Below, piece after piece: positions 1 through 5,895 of a DNA stretch of 6,584 bases. The DNA is from Coriobacteriaceae bacterium. Its GTDB lineage: Bacteria; Actinomycetota; Coriobacteriia; Coriobacteriales; Eggerthellaceae. A program made the position numbers and the translations under genes. The stretch covers positions 1-6,584 of the forward strand of contig SUUF01000115.1 in NCBI GenBank assembly GCA_015062635.1. The letters run 5' to 3'. The notes beneath the pieces are model-generated. The model ran no database searches. It was not told the origin of the DNA and was given only the letters and a program-made list of their open reading frames with translations. Position 1 is the stretch's first letter. Each line of letters starts with the position of its first letter.

Positions 1-2552
1 AAACCGCCGATCGTCATGTCCTCGACCGTGTCAGGCAGCGTGGCATCGGGTTTTGCGAGCGGGTTGTAGGCGATGCCGTCGTCGGCGATCTCGACGGTCA
101 GCGCCGGCGGGTTCGAGGCATATTCGTAGCTGATGCGCACCTCGCCCGGATTCTCGGGCGCCGCGTCGGGGTATGCGTAGTGGCACACATTCACGAACAG
201 CTCTTCGGCTGCGATGTCGATCGGCCCCCAAACCGATTTCGGGGCCCGGCGGCGGTGCAGCTCTTCGTGGATGAAATCGCATACATGCGCAAGCTGGCGG
301 GAATCGGCGGGCAGGACCATCAGCGCCTTCTTTTCGGGCGGCACGGCATATTTCAGGGCGAGCATCGTGATGTCGTCGGACTGCTCGGCCCCCTGCGTGA
401 AATCGCCCAAGGCGCGGCGCACGCCGATGCACACCGAACGCGGGTTCAAGGCGGTGAAACCGCGCAGCAGGGATTCGAGCCGCTCTTCGCCGAACAGCTC
501 GTCTTCGACGTTCATCGCCTCGGTCACGCCGTCGGTGTACAGGTATAGCATGTCATGCTCGTCGAGCTGCCGTTCGTGGGCGGTGTAGGGGATGCCGTCG
601 AACAGACCGAGCGGCATGCCCGATTTCTCCTTCATCCATTCCCAGGCGCTGCCGTGCAGGAGCAGCGGCGGGTTATGGCCGGCGTTCACGTACCGCAACA
701 TGCCGGTGCGGTAATCGAGCACGCAGGCGAACGCGGTGACGAACATGGCGGCATCGTTGCCGATGCACAGCTGGTGGTTCGCGGCATTCACCGCCTCGTC
801 GATGGGTAGGCCCGATTCCATGTAGTTTCTGATCTGGGTTTTCGCGGTCATCATGAACAGGGCGGCGGGTATGCCCTTGCCCGAGACGTCGGCCATCACG
901 ACGCCGAGACGGTCGTCGTCGAGGAGGAAGAAATCGTAGAAGTCGCCTCCAACCTCCTTGGCGGTCTTCATGTTGGCGTAGATGTCGAAGCGGTCGATTT
1001 CGGGGAAAGGCGGGAACTCGTTGGGAAGCGCCGATTCCTGGATGGCCTTGGCGGCTGCGAGCTCGCGGGCGTTGCGCTGCTCGGCCTCGGCGATGGAGTC
1101 CTTCAAGGCGCCAACCGTCGTGTTGATGCCACGGGAAAGCGAGGCGAATTCCCGGGTGTCGTCCACCGTCACCCGCTCGTTCAGGTCGCCGTCGGTGATC
1201 TTTCCGAGCGAATCGTTCGTCTCGTCGATGCGGCGCACGACCACGCGGTTCAGCAGCGTGGTCGCCAGCAGGGCGATGGCCGCGATGAGCGTCAGCGCGA
1301 GCAGGGCAGACGATGCCATGATCGCGAGGCGGGGCGCGTATACCATGTCGGCATCGCGCATGATGACCACGTATCCGCCATCATAGGTGCCTGCGGCGAT
1401 GAACGCGAATTCCAGGGTCATCTCACCGTTGTCATCGATGGCGTTCACGGTGGTCGAACCGAGTTCGCACATGTACTGCATGGTGTATTCGGCTATTTCC
1501 GGGTCGTCGACTTCGCCTATCGTCTCTAAGAACGATGTCCCGACGCCGTAGCGTTCGGCTTCGTCGGTGGCGAGGATGTGGGAACCCTCGTCGGTGATGA
1601 TGACGATGCCATCCGATGCGACGTCGTATCCATCAAGGAGGTCTGTGGGCTCGGTGCCGGCCACGGCAAGCTGCGTTTGCAGGTATTCCACCTCGCCTCT
1701 CATGCTGCTTTCGGCCGTGGTCTGCGATTGCATGGTCGCCATGGTGTAGATGAAGGCGCTGACCACCATGAACACGATGGCCGATGTGAGGATCATCCAA
1801 TTGCGGAAGACCTCGTGCAGCGTGCGTTGCATGGCCGTCTTGCAAAGATGCTGCACGATGGCGTCGGCGGCCAGGCACAGCACGACCATGAGCGTCAGGT
1901 CGATGACGGCTTGGGCGACGGCGCCGAGGAGGCTGAAGCCCAAGATAGCTTCGAGGATGAACGAGATGCTCTCGGCGTCGGTTCCGCCGTACGCGATGGC
2001 CGCGTTGACGATCGTCAGGGAGCTTGCTGCGGCCGATAACGCCGCGCATACGAGGATTATCCTGAGGTAGCGTGCCAGCCCCTGCGGGTCCGATGCGAGC
2101 GCGCGTTCGAACAGCCAGCCTCCCGCGGCCCCGAGGGCGCTCATCAACGCGAAGGAATTCAGCGGCGACATGAAATAGACCTCGTAATAGTCGAGGGGGA
2201 AGAACGTCGCATGCAGGAACACCGTGGTGCCCGCGATCAATCCGAGCGCGGTGCCGGTGCGGGGGCCGAAGAGCAGCGCGCCCATGGCCAGGGGGCCGAG
2301 CAGGAGTATCACGTACACCGACATGCCCTCGATGTTGCCCACGCTCCAAAAGCCCAGCTGCGTGAAGGATATCGAGATGATGGAGGCGATAACGAACCCG
2401 AGCGCGGCGATGCGGACCGCCTTTCCCAGGCCGGCCGTGCGCCCCCAGAAACGCGTCGCCATCGCATTGCGCGCCCCGGTTTTCCGCGTGTTCGCGGCGG
2501 GGGTCGATGGGGAGGGTGATGGGTTGGTCGTGGCGTCTTCCATCGCGGGCAT
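1..2552 (-). CDS. Membrane-bound SpoIIE-family PP2C phosphatase with Cache-like sensor, HAMP and RsbW-like ATPase domain (partial, C-terminus off window)
   Basis: An open frame of 850 codons runs off the left edge. Residues about 43-272 hold roughly seven hydrophobic segments. Residues about 273-405 form an extracellular region with a Cache/PAS-like stretch (DGIVIITDEG at 314-323). A last membrane helix (about 406-432) leads into a HAMP domain (about 433-486) and a short helical linker. The SpoIIE/PP2C domain follows, with metal-binding motifs EVGGDFYD (533-540), MADVSGKG (553-560), DGVTEA (674-679) and QSDDIT (724-729). From about 742 comes a GHKL ATPase of the RsbW type: N-box around E784 and N788, G1 box DDG (824-826), and the first residues of a G2 box (IGG) at the edge. 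In this family the phosphatase dephosphorylates an anti-anti-sigma protein and the ATPase acts as its kinase or anti-sigma factor; neither partner is visible here. I chose the ATG at 2552 because GGAAGGA lies 5 bases upstream. An in-frame ATG at 2543 has poorer spacing, and an in-frame TGA lies a short distance upstream. Domain calls are firm; the signal sensed is unknown. Confidence 0.93.
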   Translation of the reverse strand, partial: MPAMEDATTNPSPSPSTPAANTRKTGARNAMATRFWGRTAGLGKAVRIAALGFVIASIISISFTQLGFWSVGNIEGMSVYVILLLGPLAMGALLFGPRTGTALGLIAGTTVFLHATFFPLDYYEVYFMSPLNSFALMSALGAAGGWLFERALASDPQGLARYLRIILVCAALSAAASSLTIVNAAIAYGGTDAESISFILEAILGFSLLGAVAQAVIDLTLMVVLCLAADAIVQHLCKTAMQRTLHEVFRNWMILTSAIVFMVVSAFIYTMATMQSQTTAESSMRGEVEYLQTQLAVAGTEPTDLLDGYDVASDGIVIITDEGSHILATDEAERYGVGTSFLETIGEVDDPEIAEYTMQYMCELGSTTVNAIDDNGEMTLEFAFIAAGTYDGGYVVIMRDADMVYAPRLAIMASSALLALTLIAAIALLATTLLNRVVVRRIDETNDSLGKITDGDLNERVTVDDTREFASLSRGINTTVGALKDSIAEAEQRNARELAAAKAIQESALPNEFPPFPEIDRFDIYANMKTAKEVGGDFYDFFLLDDDRLGVVMADVSGKGIPAALFMMTAKTQIRNYMESGLPIDEAVNAANHQLCIGNDAAMFVTAFACVLDYRTGMLRYVNAGHNPPLLLHGSAWEWMKEKSGMPLGLFDGIPYTAHERQLDEHDMLYLYTDGVTEAMNVEDELFGEERLESLLRGFTALNPRSVCIGVRRALGDFTQGAEQSDDITMLALKYAVPPEKKALMVLPADSRQLAHVCDFIHEELHRRRAPKSVWGPIDIAAEELFVNVCHYAYPDAAPENPGEVRISYEYASNPPALTVEIADDGIAYNPLAKPDATLPDTVEDMTIGG

Positions 2553-2557
2553 GCCGA

Positions 2558-2564
2558 TCCTTCC
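2558..2564 (-). promoter_or_regulatory. Ribosome binding site of the SpoIIE-type phosphatase, next to a small hairpin
   Basis: GGAAGGA on the minus strand sits 5 bases before the ATG at 2552 and decides that start over the ATG at 2543. Its first two G's also form the end of a 6-bp inverted repeat (CCGAAG/CTTCGG, 2563-2568 and 2576-2581), so a hairpin could partly cover it. Confidence 0.6.
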
Positions 2565-2584
2565 GAAGCTCGTTCCTTCGGTTC

Positions 2585-2593
2585 ATCATAGCA
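2585..2593 (-). promoter_or_regulatory. Possible extended -10 promoter for the phosphatase gene
   Basis: The minus strand reads TGCTATGAT, an extended -10 (TGn plus TATGAT, close to TATAAT), about 33 bases before the phosphatase start. No recognisable -35 hexamer lies 16-18 bases upstream. Extended -10 promoters can work without one, but this remains a weak call. The phosphatase could also be read through from the LysR gene. Confidence 0.3.
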
Positions 2594-2601
2594 TTGCGAT
2601 T

Positions 2602-2669
2602 CCCGTGTACGGGCATTCCGCCATGGCGCGATGGCGGCGCGGTTTGCCCCCTGCGGGCGCGCGGCAAAC
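2602..2669. other. Cluster of three inverted repeats between the LysR gene and the phosphatase gene
   Basis: Three short perfect inverted repeats follow the LysR stop codon on the minus strand: GTTTGCC/GGCAAAC (2642-2648 with 2663-2669, directly abutting the TGA), CCGCCAT/ATGGCGG (2618-2624 with 2631-2637, 6-base loop) and CCCGT/ACGGG (2602-2606 with 2609-2613). None is followed by a T-run on the minus strand, so these are not classical intrinsic terminators. They could still form a GC-rich pause or protect the mRNA 3' end. Confidence 0.35.
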
Positions 2670-3575
2670 TCAGACCGGGTTGTGTGCCGAGGGCGCGCCG
2701 GCGTATTCCGCGCACACCTGCTTGAGCGTATCGAGGAACACCTGGGTTTGCTTGCTGGGCATCGATTTGCGCCATACCATGCCCTCGATCGATTCGACGG
2801 GCGGGTCGAGCGGGCGGAAGCACAGGTCGCCGCCCTGGCAGTCGATGAGCCCCTCGTAGACGACCGCAATGCCCACGCCGCCGCGCACGAGGAACTTGCA
2901 GTTCAAGGGCAGGTTGTACGTGGCCGACACGTTCAGCTGGGCGAGATGCTCGCCGAACCATGAATCCATGATGCGCGTCTGGCCCTGCTGCGACAGCACG
3001 AGCTGCCGGTCGAGAAGGTCTTCCGGCGTGATCGCGTCCTTGGATGCAAGCTCGTCGTCGCTGCGCATGAGCACGCCCCAGGTGTCGACGATCGGCATGC
3101 GCATCACGTTCATCTTGGCATGCGAGTGCACCTCACATTCGAGCATCACGTCATGGAAGCCGCGGATGAGATCCTCTTTCAGGGCGACGGTGTTTCCGCT
3201 GGTGAAAACGAAGGTGATGTCGGGATAGCTTGCCCGCACCCGGCAAATCGCCTCGGCGACGAGCGCCATGCCCTTGCATTCGCCCGCCGCGATGTGCACG
3301 GTTCCGCGCACCGACTTCGCGGGCATGCTCATCTCGGCTTCGGCTTTCTCGGAAAGCGAGACGATCGAGTTCGCGTAATGCTGCAGGATGAGCCCGTGCT
3401 CGTTCAGCTCGATGCCGCTGCGCCCGCGCGTGTACAGCTCGCGTCCGAATTCCTGCTCGAGCGAGGCGAGCTGGCGCGACAACGTGGGTTGGGAAACATG
3501 CAGCAGTTTCGCCGCATTCGAGATGTTCCCTTCTTCGGCAACCGCGAGGAAATACTTCAGCGTCCTCAATTCCAT
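2670..3575 (-). CDS. LysR-family transcriptional regulator
   Basis: This 301-residue protein has the usual LysR length and layout. A winged helix-turn-helix fills residues 1-60 (start MELRTLKYFLAVAEEGNISN, then SQPTLSRQLASLEQE at 28-42), followed by a linker helix and a periplasmic-binding-protein-like effector domain from about 91 to 290 (GTVHIAAGE at 91-99, RGGVGIAVVYEG at 231-242). LysR proteins bind DNA as tetramers and switch neighbouring promoters in response to a small ligand, which cannot be predicted here. The ATG at 3575 is the only reasonable start, because an in-frame TGA lies immediately upstream. The ribosome site is the atypical GGGGTG, 7 bases away. The gene lies 78 bases after the cyclophilin-like lipoprotein gene and 117 bases before the phosphatase gene, all on the same strand. 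The lipoprotein gene is the more plausible target, since LysR regulators often sit beside cyclophilin-like/flavodoxin loci. The family call is secure; target and ligand are inferred or unknown. Confidence 0.95.
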   Translation of the reverse strand: MELRTLKYFLAVAEEGNISNAAKLLHVSQPTLSRQLASLEQEFGRELYTRGRSGIELNEHGLILQHYANSIVSLSEKAEAEMSMPAKSVRGTVHIAAGECKGMALVAEAICRVRASYPDITFVFTSGNTVALKEDLIRGFHDVMLECEVHSHAKMNVMRMPIVDTWGVLMRSDDELASKDAITPEDLLDRQLVLSQQGQTRIMDSWFGEHLAQLNVSATYNLPLNCKFLVRGGVGIAVVYEGLIDCQGGDLCFRPLDPPVESIEGMVWRKSMPSKQTQVFLDTLKQVCAEYAGAPSAHNPV

Positions 3576-3620
3576 GCGCCATCACCCCATGCCATTCATG
3601 CACAGTATGAAATAACCTGA

Positions 3621-3633
3621 CGGTATTATACCG
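3621..3633 (-). promoter_or_regulatory. Probable LysR-gene promoter with -10 box inside a palindrome
   Basis: The minus strand contains CGGTATAATACCG, a 13-base palindrome (6-bp arms around one central base) enclosing a perfect TATAAT (3630-3625). It lies about 50 bases before the LysR start. No good -35 hexamer is visible at 17 bases. The symmetry over the -10 box suggests a repressor site, possibly autoregulation. The promoter role and the regulator identity are inference. Confidence 0.45.
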
Positions 3634-3653
3634 AATGTGATGCGATGGTGGCG

Positions 3654-4175
3654 CTACTCGAATTCGATGCGCGCCTCGATGTCGCCGCCGCCCACGACCT
3701 CGGCGAGGTCTTCGGCATCGTCGAGCCGGGCGATGGGGGTGTAGGTGTACTGGGTGGGGAAGGTCTCGTAGAACAGGACGATGCAGCTCGAGCCGAACAG
3801 CATGAGGTCGCCGGCGTGGATGGTTTCGGGATTGCGCGAGTCGGTGGGAAGCGGGTTGTCGAGGTAGGCGTACTTTTCGTTCCCGTTGAGCTCCTCCATC
3901 TGCAGGCGAAGCGGCAAGAGTTCGGCGAACTCGCGGGCGGCTTCGGTGTCGGCGAGCGTCGCCGAGAATTCCGCGTTTTCAAAGACGATGACGATACGCT
4001 TCGATTCCATGCTCACTTCTCCCGCTCCCGAAGCATCCGTGTTTCCCCCAATGGCAAGGGCGGGCGCATCGCTGCCGGAGCTGCTCGCAGCCTGCGGTGC
4101 CGAGCAGCCGAACAGCGCAACCGCGGCCACGATAATCGCGGCCAAGGCGATTATGGGTGCGATTCGGTATTCCAT
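3654..4175 (-). CDS. Cyclophilin-like fold lipoprotein
   Basis: This 173-residue protein begins with a lipoprotein signal peptide: MEYR, a hydrophobic stretch to about residue 20, and lipobox LFGC with Cys24 as the predicted lipidated residue. A Ser/Ala/Gly-rich tether follows to about 57. The rest matches the small beta-rich cyclophilin-like domain found next to flavodoxins: F-S-A-T-L (70-74), REFAELLPLRLQMEELNG (81-98), EKYAYL (100-105), LPT (109-111), IHAGDLMLFGS (119-129), and FYETFPTQYTYTPIARLDD (135-153). The biochemical role of this domain is not established; no prolyl-isomerase activity is claimed. I chose the ATG at 4175 over the upstream in-frame ATG at 4223: AAGGA lies 8 bases before it, and the signal peptide then begins properly. 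The upstream choice would add 16 mostly polar residues and has no ribosome site. It lies between the hydrolase and LysR genes on the same strand. Its partner is plausibly the exported flavodoxin on the other side of the MerR gene. Confidence 0.88.
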   Translation of the reverse strand: MEYRIAPIIALAAIIVAAVALFGCSAPQAASSSGSDAPALAIGGNTDASGAGEVSMESKRIVIVFENAEFSATLADTEAAREFAELLPLRLQMEELNGNEKYAYLDNPLPTDSRNPETIHAGDLMLFGSSCIVLFYETFPTQYTYTPIARLDDAEDLAEVVGGGDIEARIEFE

Positions 4176-4183
4176 CGACCCCG

Positions 4184-4188
4184 TCCTT
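4184..4188 (-). promoter_or_regulatory. Ribosome binding site fixing the start of the cyclophilin-like lipoprotein
   Basis: AAGGA on the minus strand, 8 bases before the ATG at 4175. The alternative in-frame ATG at 4223 has no comparable site upstream, so this motif decides the start. Confidence 0.6.
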
Positions 4189-4240
4189 ATCCGCGTATCA
4201 TTTTCGTTTGAATGTCGAATCATTACAAATGCTTATGTTG

Positions 4241-4277
4241 AATCGACTACCATACAGATACCGTATGGTAGTCGATT
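4241..4277. repeat. Perfect 15-bp inverted repeat (7-base loop) between hydrolase and lipoprotein genes
   Basis: The left arm AATCGACTACCATAC (4241-4255) and right arm GTATGGTAGTCGATT (4263-4277) are exact reverse complements, separated by AGATACC. It starts 17 bases past the hydrolase stop and ends about 65 bases before the lipoprotein start. It may be the hydrolase transcription terminator (strong stem ending in GATT, but no real T-run on either strand), an operator for the lipoprotein gene, or both. The structure is certain; the function is not. Confidence 0.85.
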
Positions 4278-4293
4278 GGCCTGAAATCGCTGG

Positions 4294-5277
4294 TTATGCC
4301 ATGTTCTTGGCGAAGAACGCCTCGATGGCGTCGAAGGGGATGGCGTTCTTGCCGCCGCCATCATACAGGTCGCAATGCGAGGCGCCGGGCACGATCACGA
4401 GCTCCTTGTTGTCGCCGTTCAAAAGCTCGAACGCGCCTTCGCCCATGTAGCGGGAATGGGCGTTCTCGCCGTGGAGCACCATCACGGCGTTCTCGATCTC
4501 GCCGGCGAATTGCAGCAGGTTCGTGTTCAGCCATGACAGGTTGCTCGTGAGGTTCCAGCCGTCGGTGGAGTTGCCGGAACGCTCGTGAAAGCCGCGCGGG
4601 GTCTTGTAGTAATCGTAGTAGTCCTTCACGAACTGCGGGGCGTCTTCGGGCAGCGGGTCGATGACGCCGCCGGCGCGCAGGTAGTCGCCGTTCGCATAGT
4701 CGATGGCGCGCTGGTCGTTCATCGCGCGGCGCTGCTGCATGCGGGCTTCCGCGGAATCCTCGGAGTCGAAATAGCCCTTCGTGGCCACGCGGGTCATGAC
4801 GTAGCTCGTGGAGGCAACCGTGGCCTTGATGCGGGTGTCGATTGCCGCCGCGTTGATGGCGATGCCGCCCCAACCGCAGATGCCGATGATGCCGATGCGC
4901 TCGGCGTCGACGTCGTCGCGGCAGATGAGGTAGTCGACGGCGGCGCTGAAGTCCTCGGTGTTGATGTCGGGAGACGACACGCGGCGCGGCTGCCCGCCCG
5001 ATTCGCCGGTGAACGACGGGTCGAAGGCCAGGGCCAGATAGCCGCGCTCTGCCATGGTTTGCGCATACAGGCCGCTGGCCTGTTCTTTCACGGCACCGAA
5101 TGGGCCGCATACCGCAAGCGCGGGCAGCGGGGCGGCGGCATCCTTCGGCTTGTAGAGGTCGGCTGCCAGCGTGATGCCGAAGCGGTTGTGGAACGTCACC
5201 TTGCAATGGTCGACCGCATCGCTTTTCGGGAACACCTTGTCCCATTCCTGCACGAGCTCGAGCTTCTCTTCCTGCAT
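4294..5277 (-). CDS. Alpha/beta hydrolase with cysteine at the nucleophile position
   Basis: This 327-residue soluble protein, without signal peptide, belongs to the widespread alpha/beta hydrolase family related to dienelactone hydrolases and the COG1073 group. Visible landmarks are GPFGAVKEQASG (58-69, oxyanion-hole loop), DPSFTGESGG (86-95), the nucleophile elbow GICGWGG (132-138) with Cys134 where serine is more common, HGENAHSRY (269-277), and VPGASH (296-301) with His301 as the likely catalytic histidine. The acid residue is not assigned. It presumably hydrolyses an ester, thioester or lactone; the substrate is unknown. The ATG at 5277 is preceded by AAAGGA at 7 bases. The gene is transcribed divergently from the MerR gene through a MerR-type promoter, so it is the likely main target of that regulator. 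The strong inverted repeat about 17 bases downstream may end its transcript. Confidence 0.93.
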   Translation of the reverse strand: MQEEKLELVQEWDKVFPKSDAVDHCKVTFHNRFGITLAADLYKPKDAAAPLPALAVCGPFGAVKEQASGLYAQTMAERGYLALAFDPSFTGESGGQPRRVSSPDINTEDFSAAVDYLICRDDVDAERIGIIGICGWGGIAINAAAIDTRIKATVASTSYVMTRVATKGYFDSEDSAEARMQQRRAMNDQRAIDYANGDYLRAGGVIDPLPEDAPQFVKDYYDYYKTPRGFHERSGNSTDGWNLTSNLSWLNTNLLQFAGEIENAVMVLHGENAHSRYMGEGAFELLNGDNKELVIVPGASHCDLYDGGGKNAIPFDAIEAFFAKNMA

Positions 5278-5332
5278 GTTTTGATCCTTTCATCAGTTGA
5301 CGGTTCTCGGGGTGGCTGTTATTGTTTCCATA

Positions 5333-5363
5333 AGAATAAAAGTTAAAGTTAACTTTAAGTCAA
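5333..5363 (-). promoter_or_regulatory. MerR-type promoter (19-bp spacer) of the hydrolase gene
   Basis: On the minus strand TTGACT (-35, 5363-5358) and TATTCT (-10, 5338-5333) are separated by exactly 19 bases instead of the usual 17. That long spacer holds most of a perfect palindrome. This is the architecture of promoters activated by MerR proteins, which twist the DNA to realign the two boxes. The predicted transcript starts near 5326, about 50 bases before the hydrolase ATG. Confidence 0.8.
5343..5358. promoter_or_regulatory. MerR operator palindrome
   Basis: TTAAAGTTAACTTTAA is a perfect 16-bp palindrome lying in the spacer of the hydrolase promoter. Its position between -35 and -10 and the divergent MerR gene 56 bases away make it the expected MerR-dimer binding site. 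Confidence 0.78.
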
Positions 5364-5367
5364 GGGA

Positions 5368-5389
5368 CTATTCGAAATAATTCGAATAG
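5368..5389. promoter_or_regulatory. Second inverted repeat in the MerR/hydrolase divergent region
   Basis: Arms CTATTCGAA (5368-5376) and TTCGAATAG (5381-5389) are perfect 9-bp reverse complements around ATAA. The sequence differs from the MerR palindrome next to it. It sits 25 bases before the MerR start, in the likely promoter or leader of that gene, so it may be an operator controlling MerR expression or a site for another factor. No convincing -35/-10 pair for the MerR gene could be fixed. Confidence 0.55.
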
Positions 5390-5400
5390 CGCGACCGGTA

Positions 5401-5408
5401 GAAGGGGG
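5401..5408 (+). promoter_or_regulatory. Ribosome binding site of the MerR gene, favouring the GTG start
   Basis: GAAGGGGG lies 5 bases before GTG at 5414 and 11 bases before the in-frame ATG at 5420. The shorter spacing favours GTG, which adds only two residues. Confidence 0.5.
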
Positions 5409-5413
5409 CTCAC

Positions 5414-5869
5414 GTGGCGATGTCTGTGGGAGAGGCGGCCAAGCTGCTCGGCGTGGCGCCATCGACGCTGCGCTACTACGAGTCGGCGGGCTTGCTGACG
5501 GCGCTCGCGCGCACCGAGGGCGGGCAGCGCCTGTTCACGGATATCGATATCGAGGCCTGCCGCGTCATCGAGTGCCTGAAGATGTCGGGCCTTTCCATCA
5601 AGGAGATCAAGGCGTTCATGGACATGGTGGCTGCGGGCGATGAGAGCCTCGAGGGCCGCCTGGCGCTGTTCGAGGCGCGCCGCGATGCCCTGAAGCGCGA
5701 GATGGCCGAGATGCAGTCGGTGCTCGACGTGCTCGAGTTCAAATGCTGGTACTACGGCACCGCCGTCGCCGCGGGGACCGAAGATGCGGTGCGGGGGCTT
5801 TCCGAAGAGGATATACCGGCCGAGCATCGAGCGGGATGCGCCCGGTTGAAGGGCATGCACGGGGAATAG
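5414..5869 (+). CDS. MerR-family transcriptional regulator
   Basis: The protein is 151 residues from the GTG start, or 149 from the ATG at 5420. It has the classic MerR winged helix-turn-helix at residues 4-70: SVGEAAKLLGVAPSTLRYYE (4-23), GLL and a wing with RTEGGQRLFTDID, then IECLKMSGLSIKEIK (52-66). A helix for antiparallel coiled-coil dimerisation follows at about 78-110. The tail carries KCWYYGTAVAAGTED (110-124), a stretch typical of MerR proteins that sit beside oxidoreductase or hydrolase genes. It lacks the cysteine arrangement of metal sensors of the MerR/CueR type, so an organic or redox stress signal is more likely; this is inference. It is divergent from the hydrolase gene, whose promoter has the 19-bp spacer and palindrome such proteins act on. 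The flavodoxin-like gene follows after 89 bases on the same strand and may be co-transcribed. Confidence 0.94.
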   Translation: MAMSVGEAAKLLGVAPSTLRYYESAGLLTALARTEGGQRLFTDIDIEACRVIECLKMSGLSIKEIKAFMDMVAAGDESLEGRLALFEARRDALKREMAEMQSVLDVLEFKCWYYGTAVAAGTEDAVRGLSEEDIPAEHRAGCARLKGMHGE

Positions 5870-5895
5870 CGGTTTGCGGTAATTCGGCGTCGGGC

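Noticed and set aside
2224..2859. 211-codon open frame on the plus strand
   Set aside because: It is antisense to both the phosphatase start and the LysR end, and has no domain pattern.
1633..2961. 442-codon open frame on the minus strand
   Set aside because: It is an Arg/Pro/His-rich shadow overlapping the phosphatase and LysR genes in another frame. Its translation has no domain texture, while both real frames carry clear motifs.
3645..4211. 188-codon open frame on the plus strand
   Set aside because: It mirrors the cyclophilin-like lipoprotein gene, which has a signal peptide, lipobox and family motifs on the other strand.
4176..4223. Longer start (ATG at 4223) for the cyclophilin-like lipoprotein
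   Set aside because: It would put 16 polar residues before the signal peptide and has no ribosome site, while the ATG at 4175 has AAGGA at 8 bases.
4361..5293. 310-codon open frame on the minus strand
   Set aside because: It is an out-of-frame shadow of the hydrolase gene, very rich in Arg and Gly, typical of GC-rich frame shifts.
4585..5346. 253-codon open frame on the plus strand, antisense to the hydrolase gene
   Set aside because: It lies antisense to a well-supported gene, has no recognisable motifs, and its composition fits a mirror of GC-rich codons.
5343..5389. The adjacent inverted repeats as a CRISPR-like or attachment-site array
   Set aside because: The two repeats differ in sequence, there is no spacing regularity and no cas, integrase or transposase gene. 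Promoter architecture explains them better.
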